Source of the DNA: JAPUME01 sp964605715
GTDB lineage: Bacteria > Acidobacteriota > Terriglobia > UBA7540 > JAPUME01
Assembly: GCA_964605715.1 (NCBI GenBank)
Contig: CAZSDV010000026.1
Coordinates: 1-30,107, forward strand
DNA: 30,107 bases
Direction: 5' to 3'
The translations under genes and the position numbers were made by a program. This document shows positions 9,509-17,067 of this stretch, piece by piece. Under the pieces are notes generated by a model. That model saw nothing but the letters and a program-made list of their open reading frames with translations, was not told where the DNA came from and ran no database searches. How positions within the stretch are numbered: position 1 is the stretch's first letter; each line of letters starts with the position of its first letter.

Positions 9509-10144
9509 TTGATTCATGAAATAATTCCAGTAGGAAAACTTGCCTGTAATTGCTCGATTATTGGGGATGAATTAACTCGAGAGGCTTTGGTTATTGATCC
9601 AGGAGATGACGTTGATCAAATTGTTAAAATCTTGAAAAAGCACAGGCTTCAGGCTACGCAGATAATTGCAACCCACGCTCATATAGATCATGTTGGAGGC
9701 GTCGCTGACCTGCAGAAAATTTGCAATGTCCCAGTGCTACTACATGAGGATGATGTTTTTCTATATCAAAATTTAGCCATGCAGGCTGATTGGCTAGGAG
9801 TTGAATCACCTAGTATATCAAAAATAGACCAGTTCATGCGTGAAGGCCAATCGATCAAGTGTGGGGATCTGACCTTTGATGTACTGCATACGCCTGGCCA
9901 TTCGCCAGGGAGTATCAGCCTTCACCATAAAGGTAAAGATGAACTTCTTTTTAGTGGTGATACGCTTTTTGAGGGGAGTGTTGGGAGAACTGACTTGTGG
10001 GGTGGCTCAACAGACGCACTTTTGCTTTCTATTAAAGAACGACTTTTAATTTTCAATGATCCAACAAAAGTTTTCCCAGGCCACGGACCTCAGACCACAA
10101 TTGGATATGAACGCGAACACAATCCTTTTCTCGTAAAAATTTGA
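9509..10144 (+). CDS. Metallo-beta-lactamase-fold hydrolase (glyoxalase II-like)
   Basis: This is a compact 211-residue di-metal hydrolase. The metal motif THAHIDHVGG (H56, H58, D60, H61) is intact, as are H131 in TPGHSPGS, D151 in GDTLF and H192 in PGHGP. The substrate cannot be read from sequence. Short proteins of this kind are usually annotated as hydroxyacylglutathione hydrolase-like, but they lack the extra C-terminal domain of true GloB. The start was set to TTG at 9509 because GAGGAG (9496-9501) sits seven bases before it. A TTG at 9494 in the same frame would place that ribosome site inside the gene. It is divergent from smpB, with a short shared upstream region. Confidence 0.9.
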   Translation: MIHEIIPVGKLACNCSIIGDELTREALVIDPGDDVDQIVKILKKHRLQATQIIATHAHIDHVGGVADLQKICNVPVLLHEDDVFLYQNLAMQADWLGVESPSISKIDQFMREGQSIKCGDLTFDVLHTPGHSPGSISLHHKGKDELLFSGDTLFEGSVGRTDLWGGSTDALLLSIKERLLIFNDPTKVFPGHGPQTTIGYEREHNPFLVKI

Positions 10145-10479
10145 AATACTTCTGGCTATTTGAGGCGAGGTTAAGTTAGTGCTATCCTGGAGACTCAAAA
10201 ATAATCATTTAGTCCTATGGGTAGAAATTTTCTCAATTTTCCCATAAATCTTGCCGAGTTAAATTAGGCCATAGGATTGTGATCGGTGAGGACTTCCTCA
10301 GGTGAGGGAATTGAATATTTATCGGAATAAGGCCTCTGTGATTTTTAAATTAAGAATAAACCTAAATAAATCCAGAAGCTTCCAGTCTAGTTCATGTCGG
10401 AAGCATGGTAATAGAATCTATGGTTATTACGATACGGCATTGATACACAGAAATAGGAAGTGAACTGAGGGAGGTTGAG
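10145..10479 (+). other. 335-bp gene-free leader before pdxS with nested inverted repeats
   Basis: No coding region is supported here. Inverted repeats are visible: TCCTATGG (10213-10220) with CCATAGGA (10269-10276); TATGGG and CCCATA flanking about 19 bases within the first interval; TGAGGACTTCCTCA (10287-10300), a near-perfect short hairpin; and GCTTCC with GGAAGC about 15 bases apart near 10379-10405. None matches a riboswitch class I know. They may form a structured 5' leader for pdxST or a terminator region for the upstream hydrolase gene. No convincing promoter hexamers were found. Confidence 0.4.
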
Positions 10480-11367
10480 ATGTGGAATGATGATGCAAGT
10501 ATGAAGATAAAAGTAGGGCTAGCAGAAATGCTAAAGGGTGGAGTCATTATGGATGTGACTACTGCCGATCAGGCCAAAATTGCTGAAAATTCGGGAGCTG
10601 TAGCAGTAATGGCATTGGAGCGGGTTCCAGCTGATATCCGCAAGGAGGGTGGCGTAGCACGGATGGCCTCTATTAGCGTTGTTCGAAAGATTATGGACAC
10701 AGTGACAATTCCTGTTATGGCTAAGGCACGCATTGGTCATTTCGCCGAAGCTCAAGTCCTTGAGGCTATTGGGGTTGATTATGTTGATGAAAGTGAGGTT
10801 CTTACTTCTGCTGACGATCAATACCACATTGAAAAGGGCAAATTTAAGGTTCCTTTTGTGTGCGGCGCACGAAACTTGGGTGAGGCTCTAAGGCGCCTGG
10901 GTGAGGGTGCGGCAATGATACGAACCAAAGGTGAAGCAGGATCAGGTGATATTGTAGAGGCGGTTCGCCACATAAGGTCAATTGTTGGAGAAATAAAGAA
11001 GCTTACTGTCATGCGAGCTGACGAACTAATGACCAAGGCAAAAGATTTGGGAGCACCATATCAGATTGTTAAATGGGTTTCCGAGAACGGAAGATTGCCT
11101 GTACCTAACTTTTCAGCTGGAGGGATTGCTACTCCGGCCGATGCATCCTTAGTAATGCAGCTTGGAGCGGAAGCTGTTTTCGTTGGATCTGGAATTTTTA
11201 AATCTGCTGATCCTGAAAATCGAGCTAAAGCTATCGTGCGAGCAACTACCCACTACAATGAACCCAAGGTACTTGCTGAATGTTCCGAGCAACTTGGGGA
11301 AGCAATGAGAGGAATGGACGTAGCCAAAATGGACGAAAAAGAACTACTCCAGGTTCGAGGTTGGTGA
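10480..11367 (+). CDS. pdxS: Pyridoxal 5'-phosphate synthase subunit PdxS
   Basis: PdxS is the TIM-barrel synthase of the DXP-independent vitamin B6 route. It joins ribose 5-phosphate, glyceraldehyde 3-phosphate and PdxT-delivered ammonia to make PLP, and it forms dodecamers decorated with PdxT. The 295 residues are full length. Visible signatures are MDVTTADQAKIAE (catalytic Asp), VMAKARIGHFAEAQ (the Lys that forms the substrate adduct), and MIRTKGEAGSG (second Lys and phosphate loop). The C-terminal phosphate-binding FSAGGIATPADASL and FVGSGIFKS are also present. The ATG at 10480 has GGGAGG upstream at good spacing. pdxT begins at the next base after the stop, so the two are coupled. Confidence 0.97.
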   Translation: MWNDDASMKIKVGLAEMLKGGVIMDVTTADQAKIAENSGAVAVMALERVPADIRKEGGVARMASISVVRKIMDTVTIPVMAKARIGHFAEAQVLEAIGVDYVDESEVLTSADDQYHIEKGKFKVPFVCGARNLGEALRRLGEGAAMIRTKGEAGSGDIVEAVRHIRSIVGEIKKLTVMRADELMTKAKDLGAPYQIVKWVSENGRLPVPNFSAGGIATPADASLVMQLGAEAVFVGSGIFKSADPENRAKAIVRATTHYNEPKVLAECSEQLGEAMRGMDVAKMDEKELLQVRGW

Positions 11368-12009
11368 GTGAGGCGCCACTCCCAGGAAAAGTATACTAAT
11401 AACGGAAAGAGCAAAGTAAATCCTACGATTGGCGTCCTTGCAGTGCAGGGTGACTATGCCCTCCATGTCGCAGCACTAGATCAAATTGGCGCACAAAGCA
11501 TCCTTGTTCGAAATGTTGAAGAATTTTCCAGTGTTCAAGGGTTAATTTTACCGGGTGGCGAAAGCACGACCATGCTTAAGTTTCTTGATGAGGAGGGGCT
11601 TGGTGGTGCTATTTTAGATTTTTCCCAAAATGGAAAACCGATCTTCGGTACATGTGCTGGGGCCATTCTCCTTGCAAAAGAAGTTATTGATTCGAATCAA
11701 GGCCACCTTGGCCTCGTAGATATTGGAATTTCACGCAATGCATATGGGCGACAAATCGAAAGCTCTATAAGATGGGGAATGTGTGGGGCCCTTTCATCTG
11801 GTCCTATAGAGATGGTTTTTATCCGTGCACCTATTATTCATCGGGTAGGCCCGGGGGTCCAGATATTAGGGGAATGCGATTCTTTGCCTGTGTTAGTAGA
11901 GGAAGAAAATTGTCTTTGTTCGACCTTTCATCCCGAACTATGTTCAGATTTAGGAATTCATCGATATTTTTTAAATAAGGTAGATCAAGCCATTGGTCAT
12001 AAAAAGTAA
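11368..12009 (+). CDS. pdxT: Pyridoxal 5'-phosphate synthase glutaminase PdxT
   Basis: PdxT is the class I glutaminase that releases ammonia from glutamine and passes it to PdxS. The 213 residues hold IGVLAVQGDYALHVAAL, the oxyanion loop LPGGESTTM, the nucleophile C96 in GTCAGAILLA, and the remaining triad H188 and E190 in STFHPEL. The only near-canonical start is GTG at 11368, directly after the pdxS stop. This gives about 18 extra N-terminal residues before the conserved IGVLAVQG strand and has only a weak GAGG upstream. The true start may differ, but no ATG is available. The 3' end overlaps the arsenate reductase gene. Confidence 0.95.
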   Translation: MRRHSQEKYTNNGKSKVNPTIGVLAVQGDYALHVAALDQIGAQSILVRNVEEFSSVQGLILPGGESTTMLKFLDEEGLGGAILDFSQNGKPIFGTCAGAILLAKEVIDSNQGHLGLVDIGISRNAYGRQIESSIRWGMCGALSSGPIEMVFIRAPIIHRVGPGVQILGECDSLPVLVEEENCLCSTFHPELCSDLGIHRYFLNKVDQAIGHKK

Positions 12010-12499
12010 TTCCAAATCTTCAAAATTCAATCTTATTTTAAATCCAAATTCCAAGATAAACATAATTTTTATTTGCCTAGGGAACGCTTGTCGTAGCCAG
12101 ATGGCAGAGGCTTTCGCCAGTCACTATGGAGGTAAGCGGGTAACGGCATGGAGTGCCGGGTCGGTGCCCCTTGGAAGGATTGCTGAGGGAACTGAAGCTG
12201 TAATGTCTGAGATTGGCATTTCGCTTGCTAGCCAATATTCGAAAGGTTTTGGCGATGTACCAATCGAAAAGATGGCTTTGATTATTACAATGGGTTGCGG
12301 TATTCAGTGCCCAGTCGCACCTGGTTTTCGTGGGCAATTAATTGAGTGGGATATACCTGATCCTTTTGGTTGCTCCTTGGAATACTTCCGTGAGGTAAGA
12401 GATTTAGTGAAATGTAAGGTATGCGATCTACTGGAGGTTGCGCGCGCCCTACCCTCTGATTGCGAAGGGTATTCCGCCAGGCAAGTAAGCGAGAAATAA
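11993..12499 (+). CDS. arsC: Arsenate reductase, thioredoxin-coupled (LMW phosphatase fold)
   Basis: This cytoplasmic enzyme of the low-molecular-weight tyrosine phosphatase fold is predicted to reduce arsenate to arsenite. The P-loop FICLGNACRSQMAEA has the CX5R motif (C28, R34). C102 and C106 in MGCGIQCPVAPG form the redox pair typical of ArsC rather than plain phosphatases, and D123 in DIPDP is the general acid. The rest (FREVRDLV) fits the family. The only usable start is TTG at 11993, inside the last codons of pdxT. The first 20 or so residues are Ser/Asn/Lys-rich and encoded by a repetitive AT-rich stretch, so the start is uncertain. No ArsR, ArsB or Acr3 gene is nearby. A phosphatase role is a less likely alternative. 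Confidence 0.85.
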   Translation: MVIKSNSKSSKFNLILNPNSKINIIFICLGNACRSQMAEAFASHYGGKRVTAWSAGSVPLGRIAEGTEAVMSEIGISLASQYSKGFGDVPIEKMALIITMGCGIQCPVAPGFRGQLIEWDIPDPFGCSLEYFREVRDLVKCKVCDLLEVARALPSDCEGYSARQVSEK

Positions 12500-12667
12500 T
12501 CCCAATTAATCACCAAACCATCAAATAGAATTACAATAGTTTATGGCGCTGGCCACCACTGATTGCATGGATCGGTCTTCATAATAACTAGAAATTTTGC
12601 CATAGTACCAAATGTACCTTATGACAATTCTCTGTTATGGATTCTTAGGTTTCTGCTGTTAGAGATT

Positions 12668-13012
12668 TCATTTCTTGTCTTTTTTAAGTTGATGCTTCCA
12701 TCCTAATACCCTAGCCTTGTTGGCTTCTTCTTCAGCATCCGGAACCTTACCTTGCTGTTGGTAGTAAATGGAAAGATTGGTGTGTGCAAGGACATCGTCA
12801 GGGTCAATCTTTGCGATGAGCTTTGCGTAGTGTATCGCCTTATCTAATTCGCCTTTTTGGAAATGGGCGCGGGTTAAGCCGTGCAAGGCATCTGTAAAGG
12901 TAGGATCTATCTTTACAGCTTTAATATACTCAGAAATTGCCTCATCTATCTTTCCTTCTACTATCAGGTCTACTCCAATGTAGTAATGGTCCTCTGCTTC
13001 TGGAATCCCCAT
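12668..13012 (-). CDS. Small TPR-repeat protein
   Basis: This 114-residue soluble protein is made almost entirely of three tetratricopeptide units (about 4-37, 38-71 and 72-105). Typical positions are visible, such as GKIDEAISEYIKAVKIDP, GELDKAIHYAKLIAKIDP and GKVPDAEEEANKARVLG. It has a basic Lys-rich tail and no signal peptide. TPR domains mediate protein-protein contacts, but the partner is unknown. It is a single gene, convergent with arsC and divergent from phoH. A GGGAG lies about 11 bases before the ATG, a slightly long spacing. Confidence 0.8.
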   Translation of the reverse strand: MGIPEAEDHYYIGVDLIVEGKIDEAISEYIKAVKIDPTFTDALHGLTRAHFQKGELDKAIHYAKLIAKIDPDDVLAHTNLSIYYQQQGKVPDAEEEANKARVLGWKHQLKKDKK

Positions 13013-13215
13013 GCGTCACTTCTCTCCCATGTAAATGTATTTTTAGAGTAATCCTTAAAATTATTATAGCTGACATTTAATGAGTGTGGTTGAGGACTAT
13101 CATTTCTGTAAGAGAGGAAGTTTGAGGGTTGACTTGACTCTCTGTTCGGTGAAGAATAGCTTATTATAAAAAATGTTCCCTTCTTTACCATTTAATTCCT
13201 CCTTGCTGAAATGCA

Positions 13216-13244
13216 TTGGCAGTATATTGCAGCGTGCCTAATCT
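13216..13244 (+). promoter_or_regulatory. Sigma70-type promoter for phoH operon
   Basis: TTGGCA (13216-13221) and TAATCT (13239-13244) are separated by 17 bases. Transcription would start about 25 bases before the phoH ATG. No clear Shine-Dalgarno motif lies in that short leader. Confidence 0.5.
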
Positions 13245-13275
13245 CTATGAATCCAATTGAAACAGAATACAACCT

Positions 13276-14259
13276 ATGAAAATCCGCATTAAGATTGGCA
13301 AGGATGCGAGTGCTCTTTTTGGGACTTTGGATGGAAACATCCGGGAACTTGAAAAAATTCTGAAGGTAACTGCACGCTTAACAGAGGACGCCCTAGAGAT
13401 AGAAGGAAGGGAGCCCTCCGTGACAAGAGCAGGCCAATTTGTAGAAGAAATTTTAGAATTAAATCGACATAATAAACTTCCGCTTGATGGCGAGGTCCAA
13501 TCTTTTCTTCAGGTTTATCAAGAAAATCCAAAGCTATCCTTAATGGATTATTTCCTCCCCTCTAAAGCATCAAATTTTATCAAAAGGGGTATTAAAGCCA
13601 AAAGCGTAAACCAACGACGCTACCTGAGTGCGATTGAGAAATATGATATGGTTTTTGGGGTAGGTCCATCAGGAACAGGAAAAACATATCTAGCCGTTGC
13701 CATGGCGGTAGATGCCCTTCTTTCAAAAGAGGTAAGTCGCATTATTCTTGCACGGCCGGCAGTTGAAGCAGGAGAGCGTTTAGGGTTTCTTCCGGGAACA
13801 CTACAACAAAAAATTGATCCTTACTTGCGCCCACTTTATGATGCACTTTTTGATGTTCTTGATCCAAGTCAGGCAGAACGCTACATCGAAAAAGGCATGA
13901 TTGAAATCGCCCCCTTAGCTTTTATGCGAGGAAGGACCCTTAACGACGCTTTTGTGATTCTCGATGAATCCCAAAATACAACTAGTGAGCAAATGAAAAT
14001 GTTTTTAACTCGCTTAGGATTTAAATCTAAGGCTGTCATTACAGGGGATGTTACCCAGATTGATCTTCCTAGGGGTAGGGGATCTGGATTAATTGAGGCT
14101 CTTGAGATCATTGGGAATGTGATAGGAATATGCACTATTCAATTTAATGAAAAAGACGTGGTGCGGCATAATTTAGTTCAGAAAATTATCCGCGCTTATG
14201 AGCAGTTTAAGAGAGTTACTCATCCTGAAATAGTTTTAAAGGTAACCGAGAAGCTTTAG
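13276..14259 (+). CDS. ybeZ: PhoH-like ATPase (YbeZ)
   Basis: This is a cytoplasmic P-loop ATPase of the PhoH/YbeZ family, thought to work with YbeY and Era in rRNA processing and ribosome quality control. The 327 residues carry an N-terminal region of about 90 residues and Walker A GPSGTGKT (130-137). They also carry RPAVEAGERLGFLPG (160-174), Walker B AFVILDESQN (225-234) and the TGDVTQIDLP sensor segment. The length is normal. It starts the conserved phoH-ybeY-corC-era cluster. The ATG at 13276 has no evident ribosome site. The match to the family is close; the exact biochemical role is not settled for any species. Confidence 0.95.
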   Translation: MKIRIKIGKDASALFGTLDGNIRELEKILKVTARLTEDALEIEGREPSVTRAGQFVEEILELNRHNKLPLDGEVQSFLQVYQENPKLSLMDYFLPSKASNFIKRGIKAKSVNQRRYLSAIEKYDMVFGVGPSGTGKTYLAVAMAVDALLSKEVSRIILARPAVEAGERLGFLPGTLQQKIDPYLRPLYDALFDVLDPSQAERYIEKGMIEIAPLAFMRGRTLNDAFVILDESQNTTSEQMKMFLTRLGFKSKAVITGDVTQIDLPRGRGSGLIEALEIIGNVIGICTIQFNEKDVVRHNLVQKIIRAYEQFKRVTHPEIVLKVTEKL

Positions 14260-14295
14260 ATCTTTATATTTCGGTAATAAAACCATGAGGCTGTC

Positions 14296-14814
14296 ATAGC
14301 GAAAAAAAACCTTGTTAATCTGATAAACAAACAAAAAGAGGTTAGAGTTCATTTATCCCACCTCCGAGCATTTCTTTCAGCCTTGACAGCTGAGCTTAAG
14401 TTAGGAAGAAGGGAATTTAGTATTTGTTTTGTTAATGACCGTGAGATACGTCATTACAACACCGTATACCGAAAAAAGCGCCTGCCGACAGATGTTCTAG
14501 CGTTCCAGTGGAGTGAAGACGATGATGGATTTCCTTCAAATAAAAAACTCCCGAGAGGGTCTTGGCCAAAGGATTACCTCGGAGATATTTTAATCTCGGC
14601 CCAAGCTGCCAAAAGGCAAGCTCGTGAAAATGGTCATACTCCACAAAAAGAAATTTATTTTTTAGTTGTCCATGGGCTTTTACATTTACTCGGGATGGAT
14701 CATGAAGTTGATCATGGAGAAATGATTCGCCGAGAAATGATTCTATGTGAGACTCTTGGCCTTTGTGAACACAAAAAGAAAGGCAAGATAGATAAAACTA
14801 ATAACATTAAATGA
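14296..14814 (+). CDS. ybeY: rRNA maturation endoribonuclease YbeY, non-canonical start
   Basis: This zinc-dependent metalloprotein acts in 16S rRNA 3'-end maturation. The zinc motif HGLLHLLGMDH is intact, with the upstream RLPTDVLAFQW and DYLGDILIS blocks. The open frame shows family-like N-terminal sequence well before any ATG, GTG or TTG: LVNLINKQKEV followed by HLSHLRAFLSAL. The first canonical start in frame is TTG at 14383, giving 143 residues and missing the first strand and helix. An ATA at 14296 has GAGG (14287-14290) five bases upstream and would give 172 residues, a normal length. I chose it provisionally; it could be a rare AUA start, a base error for ATG, or a real mutation. The 3' end overlaps the next gene as ATGA. 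Confidence 0.85.
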   Translation: MAKKNLVNLINKQKEVRVHLSHLRAFLSALTAELKLGRREFSICFVNDREIRHYNTVYRKKRLPTDVLAFQWSEDDDGFPSNKKLPRGSWPKDYLGDILISAQAAKRQARENGHTPQKEIYFLVVHGLLHLLGMDHEVDHGEMIRREMILCETLGLCEHKKKGKIDKTNNIK

Positions 14815-16089
14815 CTGAAAATCTGATCTTTATACTTATGCTTATGGGTTTGTCTTCGGTAATTACTTTTACAGCATTTCTTCGATTAAATCTTCGCCAT
14901 CTAAAAAAAGTTGCGAGTCGAAGTATTTTTGATCCGGAAGTTCAACGGAAAGGTGGAATCCACCTTGATCGGGAGCGGGTAATATTGTCAATTAACGCTC
15001 TCCATTCCGCTTGGGTGGGGTTGTTGGCCATTGTTATTGTTTCCTTTTGCTTTTTTACGGAACAAAGTAGGCCAGAAGCCATCGTTCAGTCCATTGCTGG
15101 ATTGGGAATTGCTTTGATCCTGTTTGACCAATTAATCCCTTCGATATGGATGGCCTATAATAAAAATCCAGAAACTTCAATACGTAAATTTAGGTCCATT
15201 ATTGTATTCTTTTATTGGCTTGCTTATCCATTTACATTACTGACTTACGCTTCTTTTTCCATCCGCTCTTTGCTCAAACCAGAGGAAAAAAAACAGGATT
15301 CTCAGCAGGAGACAATATTAGATTTAATTGAGGCAGGACAAGAGGAGGGCCTCATTGAAAAGGTTGAGGGTGAAATGATTCAATCTGTTGTTGAATTTGG
15401 AGACAAAACAGTTCGGGAAATAATGGTTCCAAGACATGAGATAAATTGCCTAGAATCCAGCGCTTCATTAAAAGATCTTCGTAATACTTCTTCTAACTAA
15501 GCACAGAAGAATTGTAATTTTCAAAGGGGAACTTGATCATATTGAGGGAGTTGTGAATATTGGCGATTTATTGAAAATGACTCCGGAAGAAGAAGCAAAA
15601 GCAAATCTTTCCTCATTAATAACTCCCATCCAGTTTGTCCCCGAAACAAAAAAGGTGTCAAAATTACTAAAGGAACTCCAACAGGAAACTCTTCAGATGT
15701 CACTAGTTGTTGACGAGTACGGTGCTATAGCCGGTTTGGTTACGATTGAGGATTTAGTAGAGGAAATTGTTGGTGAAATTCGTGATGAAGTGGAACCTCA
15801 CGAAGGGGATATCATTCAGGAAAAAAAAGACTCATTTTTAGTGGCTGGCCATACCGATGTTGGTCAAATTGGGGAGTTATTATCAACTAACCTGGAAAGC
15901 CATGATTACACAACGGTTTCCGGAATGATTATATTTAAATTAGGAAGAGTCCCTTCTTCGGGCGAGTTAATTGAAAAGAAAGGTCTCAAATTTGAAGTAT
16001 TGGAGTCGAGTTCCCGAACAGTAGAAAGAGTCCGAGTTACTAAATTAAAATTAGTGCGAGAATTGACGCCTGAATCTGATGCCCTCTAA
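14811..16089 (+). pseudogene. CorC/HlyC-type CBS-domain membrane protein, frameshifted
   Basis: Together two frames make one hemolysin-family/CorC protein, possibly a Mg2+/Co2+ efflux or ion-homeostasis factor. The first part (14811-15500, 229 codons) has about four hydrophobic segments and the conserved linker EEGLIEKVEGEMIQSVVEFG, then VREIMVPRHEI, the start of the first CBS domain. It ends at TAA 15498-15500. The family sequence then resumes in the +1 frame as KHRRIVIFKGELDHIEGVVNIGDLL. It runs through a second CBS (MSLVVDEYGAIAGLVTIEDLVEEIVGEI) and a CorC_HlyC domain to 16089. A stop at 15469-15471 in the second frame confines the shift to 15472-15497. The cause may be a one-base insertion or two-base loss, either an assembly error or real decay. 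It overlaps ybeY by 4 bases and era by 11. Confidence 0.85.
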
Positions 16090-16987
16090 GAAATTAAAAT
16101 TTCGCTCTGGGTTTGTAGCTATCATCGGCCGCCCGAATGCCGGTAAGAGCACGTTACTTAATGCACTAGTGGGAAAAAAGGTTTCGATAGTCACCGAAAA
16201 ACCCCAGACTACCCGGAATCGAATCTTAGGTATTGTAAATCAGGAAGGATGCCAAATTATCTTGATGGATACCCCTGGGATCCACAAACCACTTTTCAAA
16301 TTAAATAAAAAAATGATGAGCCATGTACATGATTCCCTTCAACACAAAGACCTAGTTTTATTAATTGTGGATGTTTCAAAGGAATTTGGTCGCGGCGATC
16401 AGTTTGTTTTGGATCTCCTTAAGAATTCAAAAGGCAAAAGGTTCTTACTTTTAAATAAAGTTGATCTTATCCATAAACCAAAACTTTTGCCATTTATGGA
16501 TCGATATCGTCAGAACATTCTATTTGATGAAACCATCCCTATTTCAGCGCTGAGTGGAGAAGGAATAGATAAGGTTCTTGTTGAGATAAGAAAAGTTTTG
16601 CCTGATGGGCCACAGTATTTCCCGGAAGACATACACACTGATCAACCAGAGCGGTTTCTCGCATCTGAAATTATTCGTGAAAAACTGATTCAGTATACGA
16701 AAAATGAACTTCCTTACGCTACAGCAGTTCTGATGGACAGATTTGAAGAATCAACGTTATTAACCCGCATACACGTCACCATTGTGGTGGAACGATCATC
16801 ACAAAAAGCAATTGTCATTGGTCAGGCAGGAAAGAGATTAAAAAAAATAGGAACAATGGCCCGACAAGAATTAGAGAAACACTTTCCTCCCAAAGTTTAC
16901 CTTGAGTTATTTGTAAAAATTTCACCAGGTTGGCGTGATAATTCTCAGATTGTTGATTCTCTTGATTTTGATGAGGACTTTTCATGA
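16079..16987 (+). CDS. era: GTPase Era
   Basis: Era is an essential GTPase that binds the 3' end of 16S rRNA and helps assemble the 30S subunit at the inner membrane face. The 302 residues show G1 GRPNAGKST (17-25), G2 around TT (44-45), G3 DTPG (64-67), G4 NKVD (126-129) and G5 SALSG. The C-terminal KH domain contains VIGQAGKRLKKIG and ends with FVKISPGWRDN. It starts at an ATG overlapping the end of the corC-like gene by 11 bases, so it is translationally linked to the phoH-ybeY-corC cluster. This fits the shared role of Era, YbeY and PhoH in ribosome maturation. Confidence 0.97.
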   Translation: MPSKKLKFRSGFVAIIGRPNAGKSTLLNALVGKKVSIVTEKPQTTRNRILGIVNQEGCQIILMDTPGIHKPLFKLNKKMMSHVHDSLQHKDLVLLIVDVSKEFGRGDQFVLDLLKNSKGKRFLLLNKVDLIHKPKLLPFMDRYRQNILFDETIPISALSGEGIDKVLVEIRKVLPDGPQYFPEDIHTDQPERFLASEIIREKLIQYTKNELPYATAVLMDRFEESTLLTRIHVTIVVERSSQKAIVIGQAGKRLKKIGTMARQELEKHFPPKVYLELFVKISPGWRDNSQIVDSLDFDEDFS

Positions 16988-17033
16988 GTATAAGGGCTAG
17001 CGGGTTGTGTTTTGATAGTCATATATCAGGTCC

Positions 17034-17045
17034 TGGGATATCCCA
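17034..17045. repeat. 12-bp perfect palindrome
   Basis: TGGGATATCCCA is a perfect palindrome in the 80-bp gap between convergent era and the response-regulator gene. It has no loop and no T-run, so it does not look like a terminator. It may be a protein-binding site or chance. Confidence 0.3.
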
Positions 17046-17067
17046 TCTACCACCTTTTACATAAGGT

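Noticed and set aside
15553..16089. Independent 178-codon gene starting at GTG
   Set aside because: Its N-terminus continues upstream as CBS-domain sequence in the same frame to 15472, so it is the second half of the frameshifted corC-like gene.
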